A stretch of 64,000 nucleotides of DNA from CAMWXW01 sp051650105 (lineage in GTDB: Bacteria > Desulfobacterota > Desulfovibrionia > Desulfovibrionales > Desulfovibrionaceae), in the NCBI GenBank assembly GCA_051650105.1, contig JBOFIJ010000012.1, forward strand, positions 1-64,000. The letters run 5' to 3'. Position 1 is the stretch's first letter; each line of letters starts with the position of its first letter. The notes below the pieces were generated by a model. The model searched no databases, was not told the origin of the DNA, and worked only from the letters and a program-made list of their open reading frames with translations. Shown here one piece after another: positions 54,899 through 62,876 of the stretch. Made by a program: the position numbers and the translations under genes.

Positions 54899-55738
54899 AT
54901 GAATGTAAGCCAAAATAAAGCCACTCAACAAACACAACAAACATATAATACACAAATGAAAAATTCTTCCATTCAAAAAAATGGTCTTGGATACGAAGCA
55001 TTTATAAAATTATTATTCACTCAATTACAAAATCAAGACCCCACAAACCCTATGGACAACAATGCTATGATTGCTCAACTTGCCCAGTTCTCTGCTCTTG
55101 GTTTACAGCAAGAAAGCACAGACCTTATGAATGAACTTCTTGCTATTGCGCAAAAAAATGAGCAATTTTCTGCTGTTGGATATATTGGAAAAACAATTAG
55201 AGCAAAAGGTTTTGAAGTTTCTAAAGAAAAAAATGATGTCAGCACTATTTACTATAGCTCTAATCAACCCATTAAAGAAGGAATATTGCGAATTTACGGA
55301 AAAGATAAAGAAATTATTTATACTGAAGATCTTGGTTCAAAACAAGCTGGTTTCTATGAATACCGATGGGATGGTCAAAACTCCGAAGGAAAGAATATGC
55401 CTGATGGAACATATACCTTTGCCATAGAAGCAAAAACAGATGAAGGAAAACCTATACTTGTTCATACGGAAGTATCTGGTGAAGTTGTTAGTGCTGTGAC
55501 TGAAAATAATCAGATCTACCTGCGATTAAAAGATGGACGAATTGTTCAGTTGAATAGTGTTTATGAAGTATACATTAAGAAAGACCCCACAACACCAGAA
55601 GAAGAAAAACCAACACCAGAAGAAGAAAAACCAACACCAGAAGAAGAAAAACCAACACCAGAAGAAGAAAAACCAGTACCCTTTGAATTGTTTAACAGTA
55701 AAGCACAAAAGACATTAGAAAAATTCTATAGAAAATAA
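54899..55738 (+). CDS. flgD: Flagellar hook-capping protein FlgD with TPEEEKP repeats
   Basis: Cap scaffold for hook assembly, 279 residues. N-terminal FlgD motif: YEAFIKLLFTQLQNQDPTNP (residues 34-53), then MDNNAMIAQLAQFSALGLQQES. The central beta part includes a FlgD Ig-like YEYRWDGQNSEGKNMPDGTYTF. The C-terminal end is unusual: four perfect TPEEEKP heptads (about residues 232-259) before a short tail, an acidic Pro-rich linker most FlgD proteins lack. ATG at 54899 after AAAAGGAAA. The repeats are exact in DNA, so copy number may vary between strains. Confidence 0.88.
   Translation: MNVSQNKATQQTQQTYNTQMKNSSIQKNGLGYEAFIKLLFTQLQNQDPTNPMDNNAMIAQLAQFSALGLQQESTDLMNELLAIAQKNEQFSAVGYIGKTIRAKGFEVSKEKNDVSTIYYSSNQPIKEGILRIYGKDKEIIYTEDLGSKQAGFYEYRWDGQNSEGKNMPDGTYTFAIEAKTDEGKPILVHTEVSGEVVSAVTENNQIYLRLKDGRIVQLNSVYEVYIKKDPTTPEEEKPTPEEEKPTPEEEKPTPEEEKPVPFELFNSKAQKTLEKFYRK
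55592..55675 (+). repeat. Four perfect 21-bp tandem repeats in flgD
   Basis: Unit ACACCAGAAGAAGAAAAACCA repeated four times with no mismatch, encoding TPEEEKP each time. Because the unit is a multiple of three, gain or loss keeps the frame. Confidence 0.95.
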
Positions 55739-55745
55739 TATTCCT

Positions 55746-55775
55746 AGTGGCATATATTGCTTTATATCTGCCACT
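55746..55775 (+). terminator. Hairpin between flgD and flgE
   Basis: AGTGGCA (55746-55752) pairs with TGCCACT (55769-55775), with four further inner base pairs; a T6 run follows after about 15 nt (55790-55795). It may attenuate transcription into flgE or protect the upstream message. Confidence 0.45.
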
Positions 55776-55822
55776 AAAATTGAGTAATCTTTTTTACTCC
55801 ATTTATATAATAAGGAGATCCT

Positions 55823-57454
55823 ATGAGTGCAATAAGTTCTGCTCTTAGATCAAGTATTAGTGGACTTCATACGTATGGTAAGCAACTATCTATCATATCA
55901 TCTAATGTTGCTAACTCTGGAAGTATGGGATTCCATCAAGTTTCTGGTTACGCTACAGGAAGTTTTGGTGCAACAATGTCAACATTAGCTGGCAATGACT
56001 CCACAGCACAAGGCTCTACCCTAGCTACAACATATAGAGATTTTGGACAAGGTACTCCAACAGCTTCAGGCGGTTCAACACATCTTGCTCTTAGTGGTGA
56101 AGGCTTCTTTGGTATTCGCTCCCCTGGTAGCGATGAACTTCTCCTCACACGAAGAGGCGATTTTGGATTTAATGTTGAAGGAAAACTTGTTAATTCCGAG
56201 GGATACCTCGTTCAAGGATGGGAAATAAAAAGTACTGGAACTGGAATAGGTTCTTCTAGTTCAAGTTCCTCTGCACCTGAAAGTAGACTTCTTGGAACAG
56301 GTGTTCCTCAAGATATTAACATGCCAGGTGATACAAGCCCTCCAAAACACACAAGCTTTATAGATATTATTAGTAATCTTAGTGGAGGTGATGCGGCTGG
56401 AAAATCTGACGACCCAACAAATCCCTATTTTGCTCTACAAAATTCTTGGGATGGTACAAAAACACCACCACTTGGTGAGAACCAATACTCATATCAAAAT
56501 ACTATTAAAGTATTTGATGAAAGTGGCGGCGTGCATGAAATTAGTATCTATTTTGACAAAGTAGACCCTAGCCCTAATGGCGAAAGTCATTGGGAATTTA
56601 TTGTGACTATGCCTCCTGAATCGGATAAAAGATACTTTAATGGAGCTCAAATTGACCGAGCAACTGATAAAACAGCTGGTTTACTTATGTCTGGAATATT
56701 GGAATTTGATTCTGGCGGACAATTACGGGATATGCTTGCATTTGTGCCTACACCCACTGTTGCTGCGGCGGATCTTTCTGGAGCCGTTGGGTTAAATAAT
56801 TGGGCGAAAGCACCTCTTAGTTCTGACGGAACACCCATATTTTTACCGAACTTCTCAGGTTCACCATTACCTGAAGATAATGGTTTTGTCGCGGATGCAG
56901 TCCCAAAAAATCCAATTTCACTCAGTTTTGGTCTCTATACATCTCCAATAAGTTGGTCTCCAACAGCTCCTGCTAATGCTGGTGCCATTGGAATTGGAAA
57001 CCCTACTGGAATGAGTGGACCAAAACAAAATAATAACGCTACTACTAACTATGCTGGCTCCTCTTCAACAACAGAACAATCTAGAGATGGAAATTCTTTT
57101 GGTGTTTTGCAAGATATTCAAGTAGATAAACGTGGTGTTATGACAGCTATTTATTCAAATGGTGCACGAATAGATTTTGCTCAAGTTTCAGTTTATGATG
57201 TCCCAGATCCTCAAGGACTTAGTTATCTTCAAGGAAGTTTTTATAAAATGACAAATGAATCCGGAAATGCCACTGCTGGTGTCGCTGGAACACAAGGAAA
57301 AGCCAATTTACAAAACTATTCTTTGGAAATGTCTAATGTTGATCTTGCTACGGAATTAGCAAATATGATACTCGTTCAAAATTCTTACACTGCTTGTACA
57401 AAAATGGTAACGACAGGAAATCAAGCCTTAAACGCTGTTATTAATATGGTATAA
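55823..57454 (+). CDS. flgE: Flagellar hook protein FlgE
   Basis: Structural subunit of the flagellar hook, 543 residues. N-terminal D0 coiled region ALRSSISGLHTYGKQLSIIS and SSNVANSGSMGF; then LSGEGFFGIRSPGSDELLLTRRGDFGFN; C-terminal D0 with LEMSNVDLATELANMILVQNSYTACTKMV. The middle D1-D3 part is variable and Gly/Ser/Pro-rich. Length is within the range for hook proteins of this type. ATG at 55823 with AAGGAG about 6 nt before. It is followed by a long strong terminator, so it ends the operon. Confidence 0.92.
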   Translation: MSAISSALRSSISGLHTYGKQLSIISSNVANSGSMGFHQVSGYATGSFGATMSTLAGNDSTAQGSTLATTYRDFGQGTPTASGGSTHLALSGEGFFGIRSPGSDELLLTRRGDFGFNVEGKLVNSEGYLVQGWEIKSTGTGIGSSSSSSSAPESRLLGTGVPQDINMPGDTSPPKHTSFIDIISNLSGGDAAGKSDDPTNPYFALQNSWDGTKTPPLGENQYSYQNTIKVFDESGGVHEISIYFDKVDPSPNGESHWEFIVTMPPESDKRYFNGAQIDRATDKTAGLLMSGILEFDSGGQLRDMLAFVPTPTVAAADLSGAVGLNNWAKAPLSSDGTPIFLPNFSGSPLPEDNGFVADAVPKNPISLSFGLYTSPISWSPTAPANAGAIGIGNPTGMSGPKQNNNATTNYAGSSSTTEQSRDGNSFGVLQDIQVDKRGVMTAIYSNGARIDFAQVSVYDVPDPQGLSYLQGSFYKMTNESGNATAGVAGTQGKANLQNYSLEMSNVDLATELANMILVQNSYTACTKMVTTGNQALNAVINMV

Positions 57455-57486
57455 GAATACTACACTAATAACACAACCTCTTTACA

Positions 57487-57538
57487 GTAATAATAAAGGG
57501 AAGATATTGCAATACAATATTCTTCCCTTTATTATTAC
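57487..57538. terminator. Strong terminator after flgE
   Basis: Very long near-perfect inverted repeat: GTAATAATAAAGGGAAGA at the left and its complement TCTTCCCTTTATTATTAC ending at 57538, extended inward by TATTG/CAATA pairing, with one bulged base. Bidirectional in form. Confidence 0.85.
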
Positions 57539-57991
57539 TTGCATCCTTTTCACTACAAAATAAGAACAATCTATCCCCATTTTAAAAATCAACTACCCAC
57601 CAAACATACACCGAATAAACGTATATTTTTAACCAAAATTTTTGCTACAAATACACAAAAATCCTACTGCATACAATTCTGATACACACAATTACCATTT
57701 CTCATTATTGAGTACTTTCTATTAAAAAGATCTTCTTAAAGTAAAGATTACACTATTTCATTTTTAACAACAATACTCTCTCACACCATAGATATCTTAT
57801 GACAATGTAAAAACAATATCCCAATACCAATACGTTCTACATGATCAAAAAGAAATACCCTATTATTTTATTACCATTCTCAGTATCAACAATATATATA
57901 CTCTTGAAAATGTAAAGTAAAAGAAAAAATACAGTGCTTTAATACAGAATCTCACTCTTTCTAAACACAGACACCTCGTACATATTGCTAT
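57539..57991. other. Gap between flgE terminator and prs remnant
   Basis: AT-rich, no gene. If the rest of prs was once here, I find no further recognisable codons of it; the reading frame beyond 57992 is unrelated to Prs. Confidence 0.4.
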
Positions 57992-58171
57992 TAACAATAC
58001 ATCACTACCACGAACATTACCAACAATTTCTACTTGTATCTCTTCGTCACTAAATCTATCACATATCAGAGGTCTAAGCTCACAACCAAAATACGAACAA
58101 ATATCTCGAGCAAGTTGCAGATTCAATGTACCAGTCAATATTGTTAGTTCATCAGATAATTCGATATACAA
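57992..58171 (-). pseudogene. prs: Remnant of ribose-phosphate pyrophosphokinase gene
   Basis: About 60 codons match the Prs N-terminus: DELTILTGTLNLQLARDIC, then CDRFSDEEIQVEI (canonical R/D-F-SDGE-I-V-I box) and NVRGSDVLLI. After this the frame continues with unrelated sequence (CTRCLCLERV...) and stops; the catalytic KRR loop, PRPP-binding loop and the remaining 250 or so residues are absent. The start codon would be TTG, so the 5' end has also decayed. Prs is essential in most bacteria, so an intact copy should exist elsewhere, or the cell imports PRPP-derived products. Confidence 0.8.
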
Positions 58172-58295
58172 TAGCTTTTATTTTACTAATAATTCTATTT
58201 CTTCCTCTAATTTCGAAAGCTCAGCATACATCCCTCTTAATAACTACAGAATATTCTTTTACAAAGTACAATACAATGTAATTAATAATAATTTC

Positions 58296-61200
58296 TTACC
58301 CATTTTCTATTTTTATTTCATCTGCAATAAAAACACTTCTATACGATCTTCCACTCGTTGCTATATAATGCTTATAAAATGCACCTTGCAAATAATAGCG
58401 ACTATTTACTCCCTCTTCTTTTACTTGCTTCCAACCTTCTCCTAATAAAATAACAGTATCTTTTCCTGTACCACCTATACGCAATGCCTGTTTCTCATTT
58501 CCTAAAACAAATACGTCTTGTGTATATAATTTCATTATACCATTAGCATACATCTCTGATGAAAAACGTTCTTGTTCAATATCTTCCAAATTAACAGTAT
58601 TTTCATATATATTATTTTCTTCTTTACTATGTTCATCTATATTATTAACTGTATCAACACCATTCTCGCCCATTAAAAAAAGCCCCGATTCTATCTGCGC
58701 TTTACGCTCTTCTTCTTGTATTTCTGCTATAGTCCATTCTCTTTCTGACAATTCATCTTTCTGAATATATAAAAAGTCTTCGGCAGAGGATAACGACTTC
58801 TCTATATTTGTGTATCCCAGTTCAGATTCATTATTATCTTCTATAGCATATATTTGCCCTGGTGAAATCATTTCATTATTATACACATCTGCTTCAGGAT
58901 CTTCTTCAAAACCTAAAAAAGGCACTCTTTCATCAAAAGAAGATATATTCTCGGAAAACACAGTCGATTCATCTTCACTAAGTATTCCTTCCATATCTTT
59001 TGTCTGATCTCTATCTTCAATCAATTCATGATTATACAATTCTTCTTCGACAGCCTCTTGTTCAAAAGTATTTTGAATGATATTTGTATCCTCCGAAACA
59101 AGATTAATACTGTCTATCACAGCTTCATTTTCCTCTATAGAGTCTGCCGTTTTTTGCTGTGTATTTTCTGCAACATCTTCGTTACTACGATGAATTCTCT
59201 TTTTTGCATAGTGCAATACAACACTGGCACTCTCATCTTCATACCGAGATGAAAAAAGCTTTTCATGTATTACAGCTTCTTCCACTTCTTCCCCTAATAT
59301 CACTTTATACTCCTTCGCTTCAGAAATAGGTATAGCATATACTTTTCTACTACTATAGTATACACCCTCTCTGCCATATCCATCTATTGTAAGTAAAATA
59401 TAACGAGTATGGAATGCTCCTTCTTTATCTCCCACATCTAGTATAATATTTTGTAACATGGCTTCACAATCACTCATTACCTCACAATTTCTAAAACTAA
59501 GTTGCTTCAACGTACTATTATATTCCAAAGGAATAGCACTTCCCATACAAAGTGGAGTGAGTAATAACGTATCATTTTTTGAAGGATTTAATACTGTTGT
59601 TGTCACACTAAGAGAAGTTTTCCCATCTGTTTGATAATAAGATTCATCCGATTCCAAACGGCGTATTTGTACGACATCATTTATTACAATTATTTCGGCA
59701 ATAAGATGAGAGACACGATATTCTCCCTTACTATCGAGAAAAGAACATTCAATGATATCAAAAATAGGTTTTGATGCAATACTTGCTCGTTTTTTCTCTT
59801 GTAATACATATTCATAATCGCCATTTTCATGTACTATAACATTTGCATACTCACTTTGCCAATGGGCAGCAATTTTCTTTTCTTGCCCCTTATAGAAAAT
59901 TTTTGCTATTTCTAGGTTCTTTTCGTTACAAAGCACTTTTGATTCTTTATACACATTACCAGATAACGTATACATAGATGTATATTTACGGCGTTGAAAT
60001 TCTGGTAATACTGCCTGAGAAGTAGTTTGTATTTCTGGAAAAAATGCTTCTTCACATGCCGTTACATATGTTCTCCCTTTTTCATTTGGTATTACTGCAT
60101 AAATCATTTTTCTTCCGTAGTAGGCACCACCTGTTGCGTATCCATCTACAGTAATAACAACAAAACGAGTATATTTTTCCAAACTTAACTGTGTATCCAA
60201 GATAATACGTGCTACACTCGCCTCACACTCTTCAATATCTTTATAATTTTTTGCTGAAAGTTGTCTTAATGTTTTATTATACTCTACAATACCTTCAATT
60301 CCTGTAATACCATCAAAATATAAAATATCCTCACTCGATGGATTCAAAATTGTTCCTGTTATACAAAGAAATTCACCAGATTGACCAAGGCGATAATAGG
60401 ATTCGTTCGCCCTCACTCTTCTTAATGTTGTTCTCCCTTTTTCCGTAACTATTTCTATAAAAACCGTTGCAGACGAAAGAGTATTATTTTCATCCATTAT
60501 TCTTGCTTCAAATGTTTCAAAGAGCGTTTCTCGTATATCCTCAAACAATACTGTTTCACTTAATTCATATCTATAAGAGCCATCGGAACTAACACACATG
60601 GTACCATAAAGACCTTTCCATGATATGCCTAATATCTTTTGTTCTCCCCTATAAAAAATATCAACAACACGAAGAGAAGCATTCCACAAGGCTTCATGAT
60701 TTGAATCTTTATAAATATTTCCTATTAAAATTTCTCTCGCATTCACAACTTTGTGCTCTTTTTCATCTGATGATATCGTAAGCCACGTTCTTTTCTCCAA
60801 CTCTATAGGTAGACTATCGTCATAATTGACTTTATTGTTTATAGTATTCTCTTTTTCTGAAGATATAAAAGATAATCTTTTTTCTTGCAAATATTCTGTT
60901 GAAACAGAGGATAATTCTTTTTGCTCAATATCAGTTTTTGAAGCAAGTTCTTTTTCTAATTCACCTTTTCCACATCTTTCCTTCTCTTCTCCACACTTTA
61001 TTATAGGAATGTGCTCTTTCTCATCTATAGTATTCTTTTCTTTAGCCTTTAAAGACGAAGAGATAGACTTTCTCTTTGTATTTTGTGGATTTATTTCTTT
61101 ATGAACAATAATTGGTGGATTATATATGGGCCTAAAATAGATAGACGCCTTACTCTCATATTCCCATATATCTAAACTGGTTGGATCAAATTCTATTGTA

Positions 61201-61727
61201 TTCCAAAATGAAGAACGAACATTATTATCTAATAATCTTATATCATAGACCTTTGTTTCTACTCCAATGTCTGTAGCTTGTGGTAATACAGGATGCTGTA
61301 CTTTATTTTCAAAATAACGGACCTCCTCCTTATACTGCTTTAATAATGACGGAGCATATAATGAAAGCAATTCTTCTCCCGTTATTATTATTGTTCCCCC
61401 AATTACTATCTCCGGCAAAAGTCCACGAAAGGAGAAAAAATTGTCCACTCGCACAATTTTATTACCTAGAAGATACAATAATAGAGATTCTTTTTCCCGC
61501 AACAACGTGGCATGTTCAATAGAAAAACCGATATCCAAAGGCCTATCGATCGAACATAAAAGGGTATATACTGTGGGCAATACACTGGATGCATGCACCG
61601 ATACCCTATCCATACTACCCCTCACACTAGATGATTCATATCCTGGTATGTGTATCGACGATGTCTCCGCTATTCCTTGCGTTAAGAATTTTTCTTTTTT
61701 ATTTTTATGTTCTATGTCTTGCGACAT
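58296..61727 (-). CDS. Secreted BapA/LapA-like adhesin with two VCBS-type repeats
   Basis: 1143 residues. Residues about 55-135 look like the prefix of large type I-secreted adhesins (LYLLGNKIVRVDNFF...LLPEIVIGGTIITGEEL). An acidic/Lys-rich linker follows. Two tandem units of about 215 residues (around 335-550 and 585-800) share I(L/S)GN(I/V)YK, FY(R/K)GQ(E/Q)K, W..(Y/E)G/A..V..(D/E)G.Y.Y.L, RR(V/L).(A/S)(N/D)ESYY, LNPS..D.L and CEA...IILD. They resemble cadherin-like VCBS domains. A long Glu/Ser/Asn linker precedes a C-terminal LRIGGTGKDTVILLGEGW segment typical of type I secretion substrates, without RTX nonapeptides. ATG at 61727 with GGAG. Secretor genes are not in the window. Confidence 0.7.
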   Translation of the reverse strand: MSQDIEHKNKKEKFLTQGIAETSSIHIPGYESSSVRGSMDRVSVHASSVLPTVYTLLCSIDRPLDIGFSIEHATLLREKESLLLYLLGNKIVRVDNFFSFRGLLPEIVIGGTIIITGEELLSLYAPSLLKQYKEEVRYFENKVQHPVLPQATDIGVETKVYDIRLLDNNVRSSFWNTIEFDPTSLDIWEYESKASIYFRPIYNPPIIVHKEINPQNTKRKSISSSLKAKEKNTIDEKEHIPIIKCGEEKERCGKGELEKELASKTDIEQKELSSVSTEYLQEKRLSFISSEKENTINNKVNYDDSLPIELEKRTWLTISSDEKEHKVVNAREILIGNIYKDSNHEALWNASLRVVDIFYRGEQKILGISWKGLYGTMCVSSDGSYRYELSETVLFEDIRETLFETFEARIMDENNTLSSATVFIEIVTEKGRTTLRRVRANESYYRLGQSGEFLCITGTILNPSSEDILYFDGITGIEGIVEYNKTLRQLSAKNYKDIEECEASVARIILDTQLSLEKYTRFVVITVDGYATGGAYYGRKMIYAVIPNEKGRTYVTACEEAFFPEIQTTSQAVLPEFQRRKYTSMYTLSGNVYKESKVLCNEKNLEIAKIFYKGQEKKIAAHWQSEYANVIVHENGDYEYVLQEKKRASIASKPIFDIIECSFLDSKGEYRVSHLIAEIIVINDVVQIRRLESDESYYQTDGKTSLSVTTTVLNPSKNDTLLLTPLCMGSAIPLEYNSTLKQLSFRNCEVMSDCEAMLQNIILDVGDKEGAFHTRYILLTIDGYGREGVYYSSRKVYAIPISEAKEYKVILGEEVEEAVIHEKLFSSRYEDESASVVLHYAKKRIHRSNEDVAENTQQKTADSIEENEAVIDSINLVSEDTNIIQNTFEQEAVEEELYNHELIEDRDQTKDMEGILSEDESTVFSENISSFDERVPFLGFEEDPEADVYNNEMISPGQIYAIEDNNESELGYTNIEKSLSSAEDFLYIQKDELSEREWTIAEIQEEERKAQIESGLFLMGENGVDTVNNIDEHSKEENNIYENTVNLEDIEQERFSSEMYANGIMKLYTQDVFVLGNEKQALRIGGTGKDTVILLGEGWKQVKEEGVNSRYYLQGAFYKHYIATSGRSYRSVFIADEIKIENG

Positions 61728-61987
61728 AAAAATACTCCTATCACCATTATTTCACCATTACCAAAAGGCAATAAAAACGTATCCAGACACAATACTCATA
61801 TAGCAACACTAAGTCATATCTTCATAGAGAGAGTGCGAAATCTATTCCTATATGAAAGAAAGAAAAACATCACAAAACGTACCAACAATATATATTCTTA
61901 TTTTTAAAAAACAAGATTTTTCTTGCATCTTTTTTTATCTTTTGATATCTTCGCCCTCACTGCTTATTTTCTGTATGATATATTCTT

Positions 61988-62076
61988 GGAAAGGTGTCCG
62001 AGTTGGCCGAAGGAGCACGATTGGAAATCGTGTGTACGGCAACGTACCGAGGGTTCGAATCCCTCCCTTTCCGCCA
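61988..62076 (+). tRNA. tRNA-Ser (anticodon GGA)
   Basis: Full class II tRNA with encoded CCA: acceptor stem GGAAAGG/CCTTTCC, anticodon stem-loop CACGA-TTGGAAA-TCGTG with GGA at 62023-62025, long variable arm GTACGGCAACGTAC and T-arm GGGTTCGAATCCC. Reads UCC/UCU serine codons. It lies next to the recombinase/TrlF segment, but I see no duplicated 3' end that would mark an attachment site. Confidence 0.97.
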
Positions 62077-62448
62077 TAACATATCTATATTATTCAACTT
62101 TTTCTTTTTCTGCTATTATCCCTGCAACACACAATAAAATTTCAATCTGTGACTCTGGTATAGTCTTATATTTCCCTAAAAATACCTTTCAAATACCTAG
62201 TTCTATACAATGCCCATTTTTGCAAAGGCACTGCTTGCCTATAAAGCCATAAATTCTTTGAGATTTTCAAAAACTTGCTTACATTAGATGCCCTATGAAA
62301 ACAAAAGCTACATTATTAAATATCGAGAATCATCTCACCCCTATGATAAAACTTAAGCACTTACCATCAAGAAACTTACAGAAGATGACCCCACATGAAG
62401 GGAGTTTTTGAGTATTTAAAAAGAATATCCTTAATTTATCCTCTTCCA
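62077..62448. other. Gap after tRNA-Ser
   Basis: About 370 bp. No gene is recognised; no copy of the tRNA 3' end. This may include decayed downstream parts of the TrlF-type gene, but no recognisable motif remains. Confidence 0.4.
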
Positions 62449-62805
62449 CTAGAGAGTAATATTCATTGCATCTTCTTGTAAACCAGAACCTTTAATGCAC
62501 AAAAATATTAAAATACTTACTTCTAATAAATGTATTGGCTCCTTAGAGCGAGTTTCAGATAGACATTCAATACCAGGAAAAAATTTAAGCCCTCTCTCTT
62601 TGCCAAGTTTTTGTAATTCTTCTATTCTCTCAACATCAATAATATGGTGATCTGTTACAACCACAACGTCAACACCTTCCTGAATGAGAATATCAACAAT
62701 CTCTTGATTCGTTACTGATTTATCTTTGTAATCATAAGAACTTTGAGTATGAAAATGCAAATCCCACCGTCTCCACTCTGAACCTCTATTTATAGACATT
62801 TCCAT
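62449..62805 (-). pseudogene. Truncated TrlF-type PHP-ATPase (defence-associated) gene
   Basis: The first 95 or so residues are the PHP phosphoesterase start of TrlF-type proteins: INRGSEWRRWDLHFHTQSSY, VTNQEIVDILIQEGVDVVVVTDHH and LKFFPGIECLSETRS, with metal-binding HxH and DHH motifs. After IHLLEV the sequence turns into an unrelated hydrophobic tail and stops at 62449, so the long AAA-like ATPase part (normally about 800 residues) is missing. AGGTG precedes a cluster of start codons (62808, 62805, 62799). TrlF-type genes occur in mobile and defence regions; the adjacent serine recombinase fits. The family name is from memory. Confidence 0.65.
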
Positions 62806-62876
62806 CACCTCATTAACATATCTAATAGATATACCATAAGATCCATTACGAAGAAAATACTATCTCACCTATCTAA

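Noticed and set aside
55580..55690. CRISPR-like short repeats
   Set aside because: The repeats are contiguous coding heptads in flgD without spacers. No CRISPR array was seen anywhere in the window.
58204..58256. 17-codon frame just upstream of the prs remnant (MYAELSKLEEEIELLVK)
   Set aside because: Has AGAGGG close to the ATG and looks like the end of a helical protein, but it is too short to assign; may be decay of another gene.
61988..62448. tRNA-Ser as attachment site for the recombinase element
   Set aside because: No duplicated tRNA 3' end found within the window, and large serine recombinases rarely use tRNA genes; undecidable without sequence past 64000.
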